Of a DNA stretch of 17,426 bases, positions 11,521 through 17,426 are shown piece by piece (the stretch's first letter is position 1; every line of letters begins with the position of its first letter). The notes under the pieces were generated by a model, which searched no databases, was not told where the DNA came from, and was given only the letters and a program-made list of their open reading frames with translations. The DNA is from Acidobacteriota bacterium (lineage in GTDB: Bacteria; Acidobacteriota; Vicinamibacteria; Vicinamibacterales; UBA8438): the NCBI GenBank assembly GCA_011523485.1, contig WTGR01000914.1, positions 1-17,426 on the forward strand, written 5' to 3'. A program made the translations under genes and the position numbers.

Positions 11521-12036
11521 CTAGTGTACCTTTCCGCGAATCACGCCGGCCACGAACGCGCAGGCGGCGGCGCCGAGCGGAACCGCGGACGCCGCGCGCC
11601 CGAGATTGCCGGGCTCGACCAGCCCCCCCGCCTCGAGCAGCACGGTCGCCGCGGTCGGCAGCGCCGCCGCGGCCAGCACGAGCCCCGCCGTCCGGCCGCG
11701 GAAGGACCGGACCGCGCAGACGCCTTGCGCGACCCTCCGGTCACGTTGGGAGTCTCGCCGACGCGAAAATCCTGCGGCGCAGACGCCGAGCAGCGCCCCT
11801 GCGTAGAGTCCGGCGCAACGCCCGCACACCGGGAGCTGCACCCCCCACGGATGAAAGGACCGATCCGCGCGCTGATGGCAGACGGCGCTCGCGACGAGGT
11901 AGACGGCGCTGCCCGCGACCAGCGCGCCCCCCGCCGCGTCGTGCCGCAGCGCGTACGGCGTCGCCGCCAGCGCCGCGCACCAGAGCACGACGCCCCCGAC
12001 CAACCCCCGGAGCAGCAGCCTAGAACGTGAGCGCAT
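11521..12036 (-). CDS. DUF2085 family predicted membrane protein
   Basis: The 171-residue membrane protein carries the DUF2085 hallmark: SAVCHQRADRSF (50-61) followed by GVQLPVCGRCAGLYAG (65-80). The Cys53-His54 and Cys71-x2-Cys74 arrangement could bind metal or form disulfides; this is inference, as the family has no established function. Hydrophobic helices lie near 9-27, 38-53, 76-90, 117-136 and 149-166. The ATG at 12036 overlaps the end of the PfkB kinase gene by 17 bp, so expression is coupled. It opens a run of four consecutive small membrane-protein genes. Confidence 0.82.
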   Translation of the reverse strand: MRSRSRLLLRGLVGGVVLWCAALAATPYALRHDAAGGALVAGSAVYLVASAVCHQRADRSFHPWGVQLPVCGRCAGLYAGALLGVCAAGFSRRRDSQRDRRVAQGVCAVRSFRGRTAGLVLAAAALPTAATVLLEAGGLVEPGNLGRAASAVPLGAAACAFVAGVIRGKVH

Positions 12037-12940
12037 CGAAGTGGGTCAGGCGCCGAAAGGACTCGAAGCGGGCACGGATGTCCTCGTCGGTCAGGGTGAG
12101 CAGCCGGCCGAGGCCGAAGTCCTCCACCGACAGCGACGCCAGCGCATTGCCGCAGATGGCCGCCCGCGTGACCGCGTCGTCGGAGAGGTCGCCTGCCGCG
12201 GCGAGGTAGCCGATGAAACCGCCTGCGAAGGTGTCTCCGGCCCCGGTCGGATCGCAGACCTCCTCGAGCGGCAACCCCGGCGCGGCAAAGAAGTCGTCCC
12301 CCCGCGTCAACAGCACGCCATGCTCGCCGCGCTTGACGATCACGCGCCGGGGACCCATGGCGCGGATCTCGCGCGCCGCCTTCACCAGGTTCGCCTTCCC
12401 GCTCAGTTGCCGCGCCTCCTCGTCGTTGATCACCACCGCGTCCACGCGCCGCAGCACCTGGCGCAGCTCGGCCGGGGTCCCGTCGATCCAGTAGTTCATC
12501 GTATCGAGCGCGACGAACCGCGGCGCCTCGATCTGGTCGAGGACCTCCAACTGCAGCGCCGGGTGGATGTTGGCGAGAAACACGACCGGCGTGGAACGGA
12601 AGCGCTCCGGCACGCGCGGCGAGAAGTCCTCGAACACGTTCAGGTGCGTGTAGATGGTCTCGCGCGTGTTCAGGTCGAGCTTGTACTCCCCCTTCCAGCG
12701 GAAAGTGTCGCCCGGCACGCGCTGCAGGCCTTCGAGGTCGATACGCCGGCCGCCGAAAACCTGCATGTGGCGCTCGTCGAAGTCCTCCCCCACCACCGCC
12801 ACCAGACGCACGTCGCTGAAGAACGACGCGGCGATGCTGAAGAAGGTCGCGGCCCCGCCGACCACGCGGGACACCGCGCCGAAGGGCGTCCGGATCGAGT
12901 CGAAGGCGACCGAACCCACCGTCAGCACCGCCTGGCTCAT
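12020..12940 (-). CDS. PfkB/ribokinase-family sugar kinase
   Basis: This 306-residue kinase has the PfkB layout: the N-terminal [12 protein letters not shown] (27-38) with the substrate-binding GG, a lid region around 80-100, NDEEARQL (172-179), [12 protein letters not shown] (200-211) and the C-terminal signature [13 protein letters not shown] (230-242) with the catalytic Asp236. It transfers a phosphate from ATP to a sugar or nucleoside hydroxyl; the substrate is not readable from sequence. The ATG at 12940 overlaps the methylthioadenosine phosphorylase stop by 4 bp. This suggests a substrate derived from methylthioribose, ribose or a nucleoside. Confidence 0.88.
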   Translation of the reverse strand: MSQAVLTVGSVAFDSIRTPFGAVSRVVGGAATFFSIAASFFSDVRLVAVVGEDFDERHMQVFGGRRIDLEGLQRVPGDTFRWKGEYKLDLNTRETIYTHLNVFEDFSPRVPERFRSTPVVFLANIHPALQLEVLDQIEAPRFVALDTMNYWIDGTPAELRQVLRRVDAVVINDEEARQLSGKANLVKAAREIRAMGPRRVIVKRGEHGVLLTRGDDFFAAPGLPLEEVCDPTGAGDTFAGGFIGYLAAAGDLSDDAVTRAAICGNALASLSVEDFGLGRLLTLTDEDIRARFESFRRLTHFDALTF

Positions 12941-13809
12941 GACAGGTACCTGCCGATGAGCGGCGCCAGCTCGGCGCGGGTCTCGGGGGGAATCGCCTCG
13001 GGCCGGGTGATTATCGCGGTCGCCAGCGCCGTGCTGCACTCGCATTCGCGATCGACGGGCAGTTGCGACACCAGCTCGGCGATCGTCTTCTGCGCGGTCA
13101 CGGCGTTCGCCTGCAGCGTCTCGATGACCATCTCGACGGTCACCTCGTCGTGCTCGGGGTGCCAGCAGTCGTAGTCGGTGACCAGGGCCAGCGTCGCGAA
13201 GCACATCTCCGCCTCGCGCGCAAGCTTCGCCTCCTGCAGGTTGGTCATGCCGATCACGTCCATGTTCCACGAACGGTACAGGCGCGACTCGGCGAGGGTG
13301 GAGAACTGCGGGCCCTCCATGCAGACGTAGGCGCCACCGCGATGCACGGTGGCGCCCACGCTGCTCGCCGCGTCGGCGGCCAGCCGGCTCAGCGCCGCGC
13401 AGACCGGGTGCGCGAGCGAGACGTGCGCGGCCAAGCCCCGCCCGAAGAAGGTGCCGATGCGCCCGCGCGTACGGTCCAGGAACTGGTCGGGAACGACGAT
13501 GTCCTGCGGCCGGTAGCGCTCCTGCAGGCTCCCGACGGCGCTCGCGGACACGAGCCACTCGACGCCGAGCTTCTTCATGCCGAAGACGTTCGCCCGGAAG
13601 TTGAGCTCCGACGGGAGGATGCGATGGCCCGCGCCGTGACGCGCGAGGAACGCGACGCGCCGCCCCGCGAGGACGCCCACCACGTAGGGAGCGGAGGGCG
13701 CTCCGAACGGCGTCTCGATCTCGCGTTCCTCGCGGTCCGTGAGCCCGGCCATGTCGTACAGCCCGCTCCCGCCGATGATGCCGATGCGTAGCCGTTCGTC
13801 AGCGTGCAT
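12937..13809 (-). CDS. mtnP: S-methyl-5'-thioadenosine phosphorylase
   Basis: The enzyme splits methylthioadenosine with phosphate to adenine and 5-methylthioribose 1-phosphate, salvaging the by-product of polyamine and homoserine-lactone synthesis. The 290-residue protein matches trimeric [17 protein letters not shown] (10-19), [18 protein letters not shown] (57-74), [14 protein letters not shown] (163-176), [12 protein letters not shown] (188-199) and TDYDCWH (211-217). The two aspartates of TDYD (212 and 214) favour a 6-aminopurine base, so MTAP rather than guanosine or methylthioinosine phosphorylase. The ATG at 13809 overlaps the epimerase stop by 11 bp. No mtnA or later methionine-salvage genes are present in this window. 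Confidence 0.92.
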   Translation of the reverse strand: MHADERLRIGIIGGSGLYDMAGLTDREEREIETPFGAPSAPYVVGVLAGRRVAFLARHGAGHRILPSELNFRANVFGMKKLGVEWLVSASAVGSLQERYRPQDIVVPDQFLDRTRGRIGTFFGRGLAAHVSLAHPVCAALSRLAADAASSVGATVHRGGAYVCMEGPQFSTLAESRLYRSWNMDVIGMTNLQEAKLAREAEMCFATLALVTDYDCWHPEHDEVTVEMVIETLQANAVTAQKTIAELVSQLPVDRECECSTALATAIITRPEAIPPETRAELAPLIGRYLS

Positions 13810-14227
13810 GATGCGCAGGCTGCGCGCCCCTCTCCTGCTTGAGCTCGACGAGGACCCCGTGCGCGCCGGAAGGATGCACGAAGGCGACCAGCGCCCCTTC
13901 GGCCCCCTCGCGCGGCGTCTCGTCGATCAGCCTGACCCCGCGCGCCTTCAGCCGCGCCAGGGCCGCTACGATGTCGTCGACCCGCAACGTGATGTGGTGT
14001 ATCCCGGCGCCGCGGCGCGTCACGAAGCGCCGGATGGGCGACTCGTCCGTGGTCGCCTCGAGCAGCTCCAGCGCCGCCGATCCGACGCGCACGAAGTGCG
14101 CGCGCACACCCTGCGACGGCACGTCCTCGGTCGCGTCGACCTCCAGGCCGAGGGCGTCCGAATAGAAGGCGAGCGCCGCGTCGAGGTCGTCCACCGCGAT
14201 TCCGATGTGGTCCAGCACCGCCTTCAT
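13799..14227 (-). CDS. mce: Methylmalonyl-CoA epimerase
   Basis: This 142-residue vicinal-oxygen-chelate protein interconverts (S)- and (R)-methylmalonyl-CoA so that the B12-dependent mutase can act. Visible family features are [18 protein letters not shown] (5-22) with metal ligand His7, [14 protein letters not shown] (73-86) with His78, and [14 protein letters not shown] (118-131) with Glu128. Length is normal for the family. The ATG at 14227 overlaps the meaB stop in an ATGA. Adjacency to MeaB, the mutase chaperone, fits the assignment well and argues against another glyoxalase-like function. Confidence 0.92.
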   Translation of the reverse strand: MKAVLDHIGIAVDDLDAALAFYSDALGLEVDATEDVPSQGVRAHFVRVGSAALELLEATTDESPIRRFVTRRGAGIHHITLRVDDIVAALARLKARGVRLIDETPREGAEGALVAFVHPSGAHGVLVELKQERGAQPAHHAR

Positions 14228-15159
14228 GAGTCCGGCTCCTCCTGGACGAAACGCCGCACCAGATCGCCCGCCGCCGCATACGGGTCGATCTCGCGGGCCG
14301 CGATGGCGTCGACGGCGTCGTCGAGGTCCCGCTCCGCCCCGATGCGCGCCACGATCCTGCCGACCAGGATCGCCTCCAGCCTCGCGCGCGCCCGGCGCCG
14401 CGCACGGTCCCCGGCGGCGAGCCCCCGATCCGCGAAGCGGCGCACCGCGCCGATGGCGTCGTCGACGCCCTCCCCGGTCGCCGCGCAGGTCTTGACCACC
14501 GGCGGCCGCCACCGGTTCGTCCCGGGTTCGCGCAGCGAGAGCATCCCCTCGATCTCCGCGACCGCGCGATCGGCCCCGTCGCGGTCCGCCTTGTTGACCA
14601 CGAACACGTCGGCGATCTCCATGATCCCGGCCTTGATCGCCTGCACGTCGTCACCGCCGCCGGGCGCGAGGACCACCACCGACACGTCGGCGATCCGACT
14701 GACGTCGATCTCGCCCTGACCGACGCCGACCGTTTCGATCAGCACGACGTCGATCCCCGCCGCGTCCAGGACGATCCGCGCATCGTCGGTCGCTCGCGCC
14801 AGGCCGCCGAGCTGCCCGCGGGTCGCCATGCTGCGCACGAAGACGCCGCCGTCCGCCGCGTGGCCCTGCATCCGGATGCGGTCGCCGAGAATGGCGCCGC
14901 CGCTGAACGGGCTGGTCGGATCCACGGCCAGTATCCCGACCCGCAGGCGCTCCCGGCGCAAGGCGGCGGTCAGGCGGTCGACCAGCGTGCTCTTGCCGAC
15001 CCCCGGCGCCCCGGTGAGGCCGACGGCCAGAGCGCGCCCCGTCCGCCCGAACAGCCGGCCGACCAGCGCGGCCGACCCGGCGTCCTCCCGCTCCACCACG
15101 GATATCGCGCGCGCGATCGCGCGCGCATCTCCGGCCAGCACGCGTTCCGCGAGATCCAT
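14224..15159 (-). CDS. meaB: MeaB/ArgK-type GTPase, chaperone of methylmalonyl-CoA mutase
   Basis: MeaB gates loading of adenosylcobalamin into methylmalonyl-CoA mutase and protects it. The 311-residue protein shows Walker A GAPGVGKS (50-57), LAVDPTSPFSGGAILGDRIR (77-96), RGQLGGLA (114-121), ETVGVGQ (142-148) and the guanine-specificity motif NKAD (189-192). These are all typical of the MeaB branch of G3E GTPases. The ATG at 15159 lies 24 bp after the acyl-CoA dehydrogenase stop. The mutase itself is not in the window. Old annotations call this family ArgK, an arginine transport kinase, which does not fit here. Confidence 0.94.
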   Translation of the reverse strand: MDLAERVLAGDARAIARAISVVEREDAGSAALVGRLFGRTGRALAVGLTGAPGVGKSTLVDRLTAALRRERLRVGILAVDPTSPFSGGAILGDRIRMQGHAADGGVFVRSMATRGQLGGLARATDDARIVLDAAGIDVVLIETVGVGQGEIDVSRIADVSVVVLAPGGGDDVQAIKAGIMEIADVFVVNKADRDGADRAVAEIEGMLSLREPGTNRWRPPVVKTCAATGEGVDDAIGAVRRFADRGLAAGDRARRRARARLEAILVGRIVARIGAERDLDDAVDAIAAREIDPYAAAGDLVRRFVQEEPDS

Positions 15160-15183
15160 CAGGTCGGCGTCCTGCGAACGGCA

Positions 15184-16323
15184 TCAGCCCAGATACTGCC
15201 TCGCGATCACCAGCCGCTGGATCTCGCTCGTGCCCTCGCCGATGGTCAGCAGCTTCACGTCCCGGTAGAGCTTCTCAGCCGGATAGTCCTTCACGAAGCC
15301 GTACCCGCCGTGAATCTGAACGCATTCGCCGGCTGCACGAACCGCGACCTCGCTGGCGTAGAGCTTGGCCATCGACGACTCGCGCGTCGTCGACCGACCC
15401 TGGTCCTTGAGGAAGGCCGCGCGGTAGGTCAGGAGCCTGGCCGCATCGATCCCGACGGCCATGTCGGCCAGCTTCCATTGAATGGCCTGGAAGCTCCCGA
15501 TCGGCCGGCCGAACTGCGTCCGCTCCGCGGCGTGGCGGCGGGCGGCGTCGAAGGCGCCCTGGGCCAGTCCGACGGCGAGGGCGGCGATGCCGATGCGGCC
15601 TGCGTCGAGCACCGCCATGGCGTCGGCGAATCCGCGGCCCTCGCGGCCCAGCAGGTGATCGCGCGGCACCCGGCAGCCGTCCAGGCGCGTGTCCGCGGTG
15701 GTGCTCGCGCGCATGCCGAGCTTGCTCTCCTTGCGGCCTGCCGACAGGCCGGGCGTCCCGCGCTCGACGACGAAGGCCGAGATGCCGTGCCGGCGTGCGG
15801 CCGGGTCGGTGACCGCCATGACCACGGTCAGCCCGGCGAGGCCCGCATGGGTCGTGAACGTCTTCGTGCCGTCCAGGACCCAGTCGCCGCCGTCGCGCCG
15901 GGCGCGCGCGCGCAGGCTGCCCGCGTCACTGCCCGCGTCCGGCTCCGTCAGCGCCCAGGCCCCCAGGTACTCGCCACGGACCAGCGGCGTCAGCCAGCGC
16001 TCCTTCTGGGCTTCGGATCCGAACATCCCGACGTGCGCGGCGGCCAGCCCGTTGTGCGCGGCGACCGTCAGGGCGATCGTCGGATCGACGCGCGCGAGCT
16101 CCTCGATGCAGATGCAGTACTCGACCGCCGAGAGCCCGGCGCCTCCGTAACGGGCCGGGAACTGGATGCCCAGCAACCCCAGCTCGGCAAGCTGCGCCAG
16201 GAGCTCGACGGGAAACGCCTGCGCCTCGTCCCAGTCCGTCACGTGCGGCGCAATCTCCCGCTCCGCGAACTCGCGCACCGCCCGGCGCGTCACCTGCTCC
16301 GCTTCCGTGGGACGAAAGTCCAT
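15184..16323 (-). CDS. Acyl-CoA dehydrogenase (short/branched-chain type)
   Basis: This 379-residue FAD enzyme oxidises acyl-CoA to trans-2-enoyl-CoA and passes electrons to ETF. The signatures ALTEPDAGSD (124-133) and QIHGGYGFVKDYPAEKLYRD (336-355) are present. GEGTSEIQRLVIARQYL (362-378) places the catalytic glutamate at 363, the position used by short- and medium-chain enzymes. Length is standard. The ATG at 16323 gives the usual N-terminus (MDFRPTEAEQ); an ATG at 16344 would add seven residues and neither has a strong ribosome binding site. It is the first gene of the long minus-strand cluster. With the nearby epimerase and MeaB, a branched-chain or propionyl-CoA-yielding substrate is likely but unproven. 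Confidence 0.94.
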   Translation of the reverse strand: MDFRPTEAEQVTRRAVREFAEREIAPHVTDWDEAQAFPVELLAQLAELGLLGIQFPARYGGAGLSAVEYCICIEELARVDPTIALTVAAHNGLAAAHVGMFGSEAQKERWLTPLVRGEYLGAWALTEPDAGSDAGSLRARARRDGGDWVLDGTKTFTTHAGLAGLTVVMAVTDPAARRHGISAFVVERGTPGLSAGRKESKLGMRASTTADTRLDGCRVPRDHLLGREGRGFADAMAVLDAGRIGIAALAVGLAQGAFDAARRHAAERTQFGRPIGSFQAIQWKLADMAVGIDAARLLTYRAAFLKDQGRSTTRESSMAKLYASEVAVRAAGECVQIHGGYGFVKDYPAEKLYRDVKLLTIGEGTSEIQRLVIARQYLG

Positions 16324-16381
16324 TGGCCGTCGAGACTCTATCATGCGCGACGGCGCCGACCCGCGAAGCCGCCGCGCTGAC

Positions 16382-16425
16382 CCCGGACCTTCCAACCGTC
16401 GATCCCGGACCTTCCAACCGTCGAT
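16382..16425. repeat. Perfect tandem repeat, two 22-bp units, in the divergent intergenic region
   Basis: Units 16382-16403 and 16404-16425 are identical, each cccgg followed by accttccaaccgtcgat. They lie between the divergent acyl-CoA dehydrogenase and outer-membrane-protein genes, ending 12 bp before the plus-strand ATG. A spacing of 22 bp is about two helical turns, so both units would face the same side of DNA, as for a paired protein-binding site. It could also be a simple slippage duplication. The rest of the 114-bp gap shows no clear -35/-10 pair, only GATAAT at 16423-16428. Confidence 0.7.
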
Positions 16426-16437
16426 AATGGGAAGGAC

Positions 16438-16929
16438 ATGCACGTCCGCCGCGCCGGCCGCCGGCTGTCCTTCGCGCTGCTTCTGCTCCTCGGCGCCGGC
16501 GCCGGCCCGGCATCAGCCGATCTCACGGTCTTCGCCGGGCGGGCGACACCGGACCGCGGGACGCGGGGAGCCGCCCTCGGAATCTCTCTGCGGCCCGTCG
16601 GTCTGGAATTCGAGTACGCCGGAATGCCCGCCGCCGGGTCCGACTCGGACCCGGCGCGGCAGACGGGTCTGTTCAACCTGGTCTTGAGCGCGCCCCTGGA
16701 CCGCCAGCGCCGACTCGAGCTCTACGGCGCCGTCGGCGGCGGGTTGTACCGCGAACGCACGGGGTCTCACGCGCAGACCAATCTGGCGGCCGGCGCGGGC
16801 GCAGGCGTCAACATCTCTCTGCGCGGACCGCTTCGTCTCCGGATCGACTACCGGCTGCTGGTGCTGCGAGGGGCACGGGCAGACCGCCGCCCGCGGCGGG
16901 TGTACGCCGGCCTCAACATGCCGTTCTGA
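16438..16929 (+). CDS. Small outer-membrane beta-barrel-like protein
   Basis: This is the only plus-strand gene, 163 residues. It has a signal peptide (basic MHVRRAGRR, hydrophobic LSFALLLLLGAGAG, cleavage near PASA|DLTV at 27-28). Alternating amphipathic strands follow, such as LTVFAGRATP, AALGISLRPVGLEFEYAG, RLELYGAVGGGLYRER, AGAGAGVNISL and LRLRIDYRLLVL. The protein ends in NMPF, the terminal phenylalanine recognised by the BAM machinery. This is the pattern of OmpA-like or opacity-type 8-stranded barrels. A purine-rich GGGAAGGA sits immediately before the ATG, closer than usual. The specific function is unknown. It is divergent from the acyl-CoA dehydrogenase and convergent with the gene on its right. 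Confidence 0.75.
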   Translation: MHVRRAGRRLSFALLLLLGAGAGPASADLTVFAGRATPDRGTRGAALGISLRPVGLEFEYAGMPAAGSDSDPARQTGLFNLVLSAPLDRQRRLELYGAVGGGLYRERTGSHAQTNLAAGAGAGVNISLRGPLRLRIDYRLLVLRGARADRRPRRVYAGLNMPF

Positions 16930-16987
16930 CCGCAGCGATCGCCGAGAACCGCGTCCTCCCGCGACGCCGCCCGCGGCCGCTCCCCGG

Positions 16988-17426
16988 TCAGCCCGGATCC
17001 TGGACAAGCTCCACCGGCTCGAGCTCGAGCGGCGTCTGTCCCATCCCGAAGAACCGCATGTAGGACTCGTAGAGCGACTGCACTTCTTCAGGGAACACCT
17101 GGTTCAGAAGCTGCGCCACGGCGTAGTTGGCGTCCGCCACGACCGGATCGAAGAGCCAGAGGTAGACTGCGTTGTTGTTGGGGCCCGGCGGCTCCGACAC
17201 GCGGTACATCGTCCAGCCCGCGGCCAGAGCCCGATGCTCCGCGTCCTCGCTCGCGGCGAGGGCCTCCACCATTCGTCTGGTGAACGCTTCGAAGCCGCTG
17301 CCGCTTCCGGACTGGACGTAATTGATTATCATCGCGGCCGGGGCATCGAACGTCCGGGTGGCGATCGCGGTAGCCGGTTCCGTCTCCTCCTCGTCCGCCG
17401 CCGCGACGTCATCGGACGACACGTCC
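16988..17426 (-). CDS. Hypothetical protein, 5' end outside the window
   Basis: At least 145 codons are visible, and the frame is still open at the right edge, so a GTG at 17422 need not be the start. After an acidic low-complexity stretch the protein reads AMIINYVQSGSGSGFEAFTR, then ALAASEDAEHRALAAGWTMY, and later VYLWLFDPVVADANYAVAQ and VFPEEVQSLYESYMRFF. The alternating strands and helices look like a ferredoxin-like or dimeric alpha-beta-barrel domain. I recall similar hypothetical, often secreted, proteins in Acidobacteriota, but this is unverified. The stop faces the outer-membrane gene across 58 bp (16930-16987) with no clear terminator hairpin. Confidence 0.7.
   Translation of the reverse strand, partial: DVSSDDVAAADEEETEPATAIATRTFDAPAAMIINYVQSGSGSGFEAFTRRMVEALAASEDAEHRALAAGWTMYRVSEPPGPNNNAVYLWLFDPVVADANYAVAQLLNQVFPEEVQSLYESYMRFFGMGQTPLELEPVELVQDPG

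Noticed and set aside
16930..16987. Bidirectional terminator between the convergent outer-membrane and hypothetical genes.
   Set aside because: Only short 4-bp stems and the palindromes gcgatcgc and gcggccgc are visible, with no U-run on either strand. This is not enough to call one.

Overview
This 17.4 kb window has very high G+C content. Hand counts of 60-base blocks give about 75% in ordinary coding stretches and 58-60% in a few places. It reads as chromosomal DNA from a diderm bacterium. BamA and a Lol lipoprotein-export pair show an outer membrane. The order lysS-lolC/E-lolD-clpC-bamA, together with a DUF6677-like membrane protein, suggests an Acidobacteriota member, perhaps Vicinamibacteria (subdivision 6). 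That placement comes from remembered gene order and was not tested by a search. No phage, insertion sequence, CRISPR array, rRNA or tRNA was recognised.

Layout: all genes except one are on the minus strand, so transcription runs from right to left. From right to left they are: a partial hypothetical gene at the right edge (16988-17426); a small plus-strand outer-membrane barrel gene (16438-16929); a divergent intergenic region with a perfect 22-bp tandem repeat; and then one long head-to-tail cluster. The cluster holds acyl-CoA dehydrogenase, MeaB GTPase, methylmalonyl-CoA epimerase, methylthioadenosine phosphorylase, a PfkB sugar kinase, DUF2085, DUF6677, a 57-residue membrane protein, a VanZ-like protein, enoyl-CoA hydratase, ribH, nusB, lysS, lolC/E and lolD. 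A consensus -10 box then precedes clpC, and bamA runs off the left edge. Between acyl-CoA dehydrogenase and lolD most junctions are 4-bp ATGA overlaps, short overlaps or gaps under 30 bp. This points to one translationally coupled polycistron of mixed function.

How the genes work together: the first three cluster genes and the enoyl-CoA hydratase fit acyl-CoA, branched-chain and propionyl-CoA catabolism ending at B12-dependent methylmalonyl-CoA mutase, whose gene is not in the window. MTA phosphorylase with PfkB kinase suggests salvage of the by-product of S-adenosylmethionine-dependent polyamine synthesis. RibH makes the flavin precursor. NusB and LysS serve transcription and translation. 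LolC/E, LolD and BamA build the outer membrane, and ClpC is a protease-associated unfoldase.

The most unusual observation is that two adjacent housekeeping genes carry large extra N-terminal regions. NusB is preceded in frame by about 250 residues: a compact uncharacterised domain, a low-complexity linker and a partial copy of its own first codons. LysS is preceded by about 190 residues containing two winged-helix-like units. Parts of both added regions have lower G+C than ordinary neighbouring coding DNA, and nothing I recognise in canonical NusB or LysRS accounts for them.
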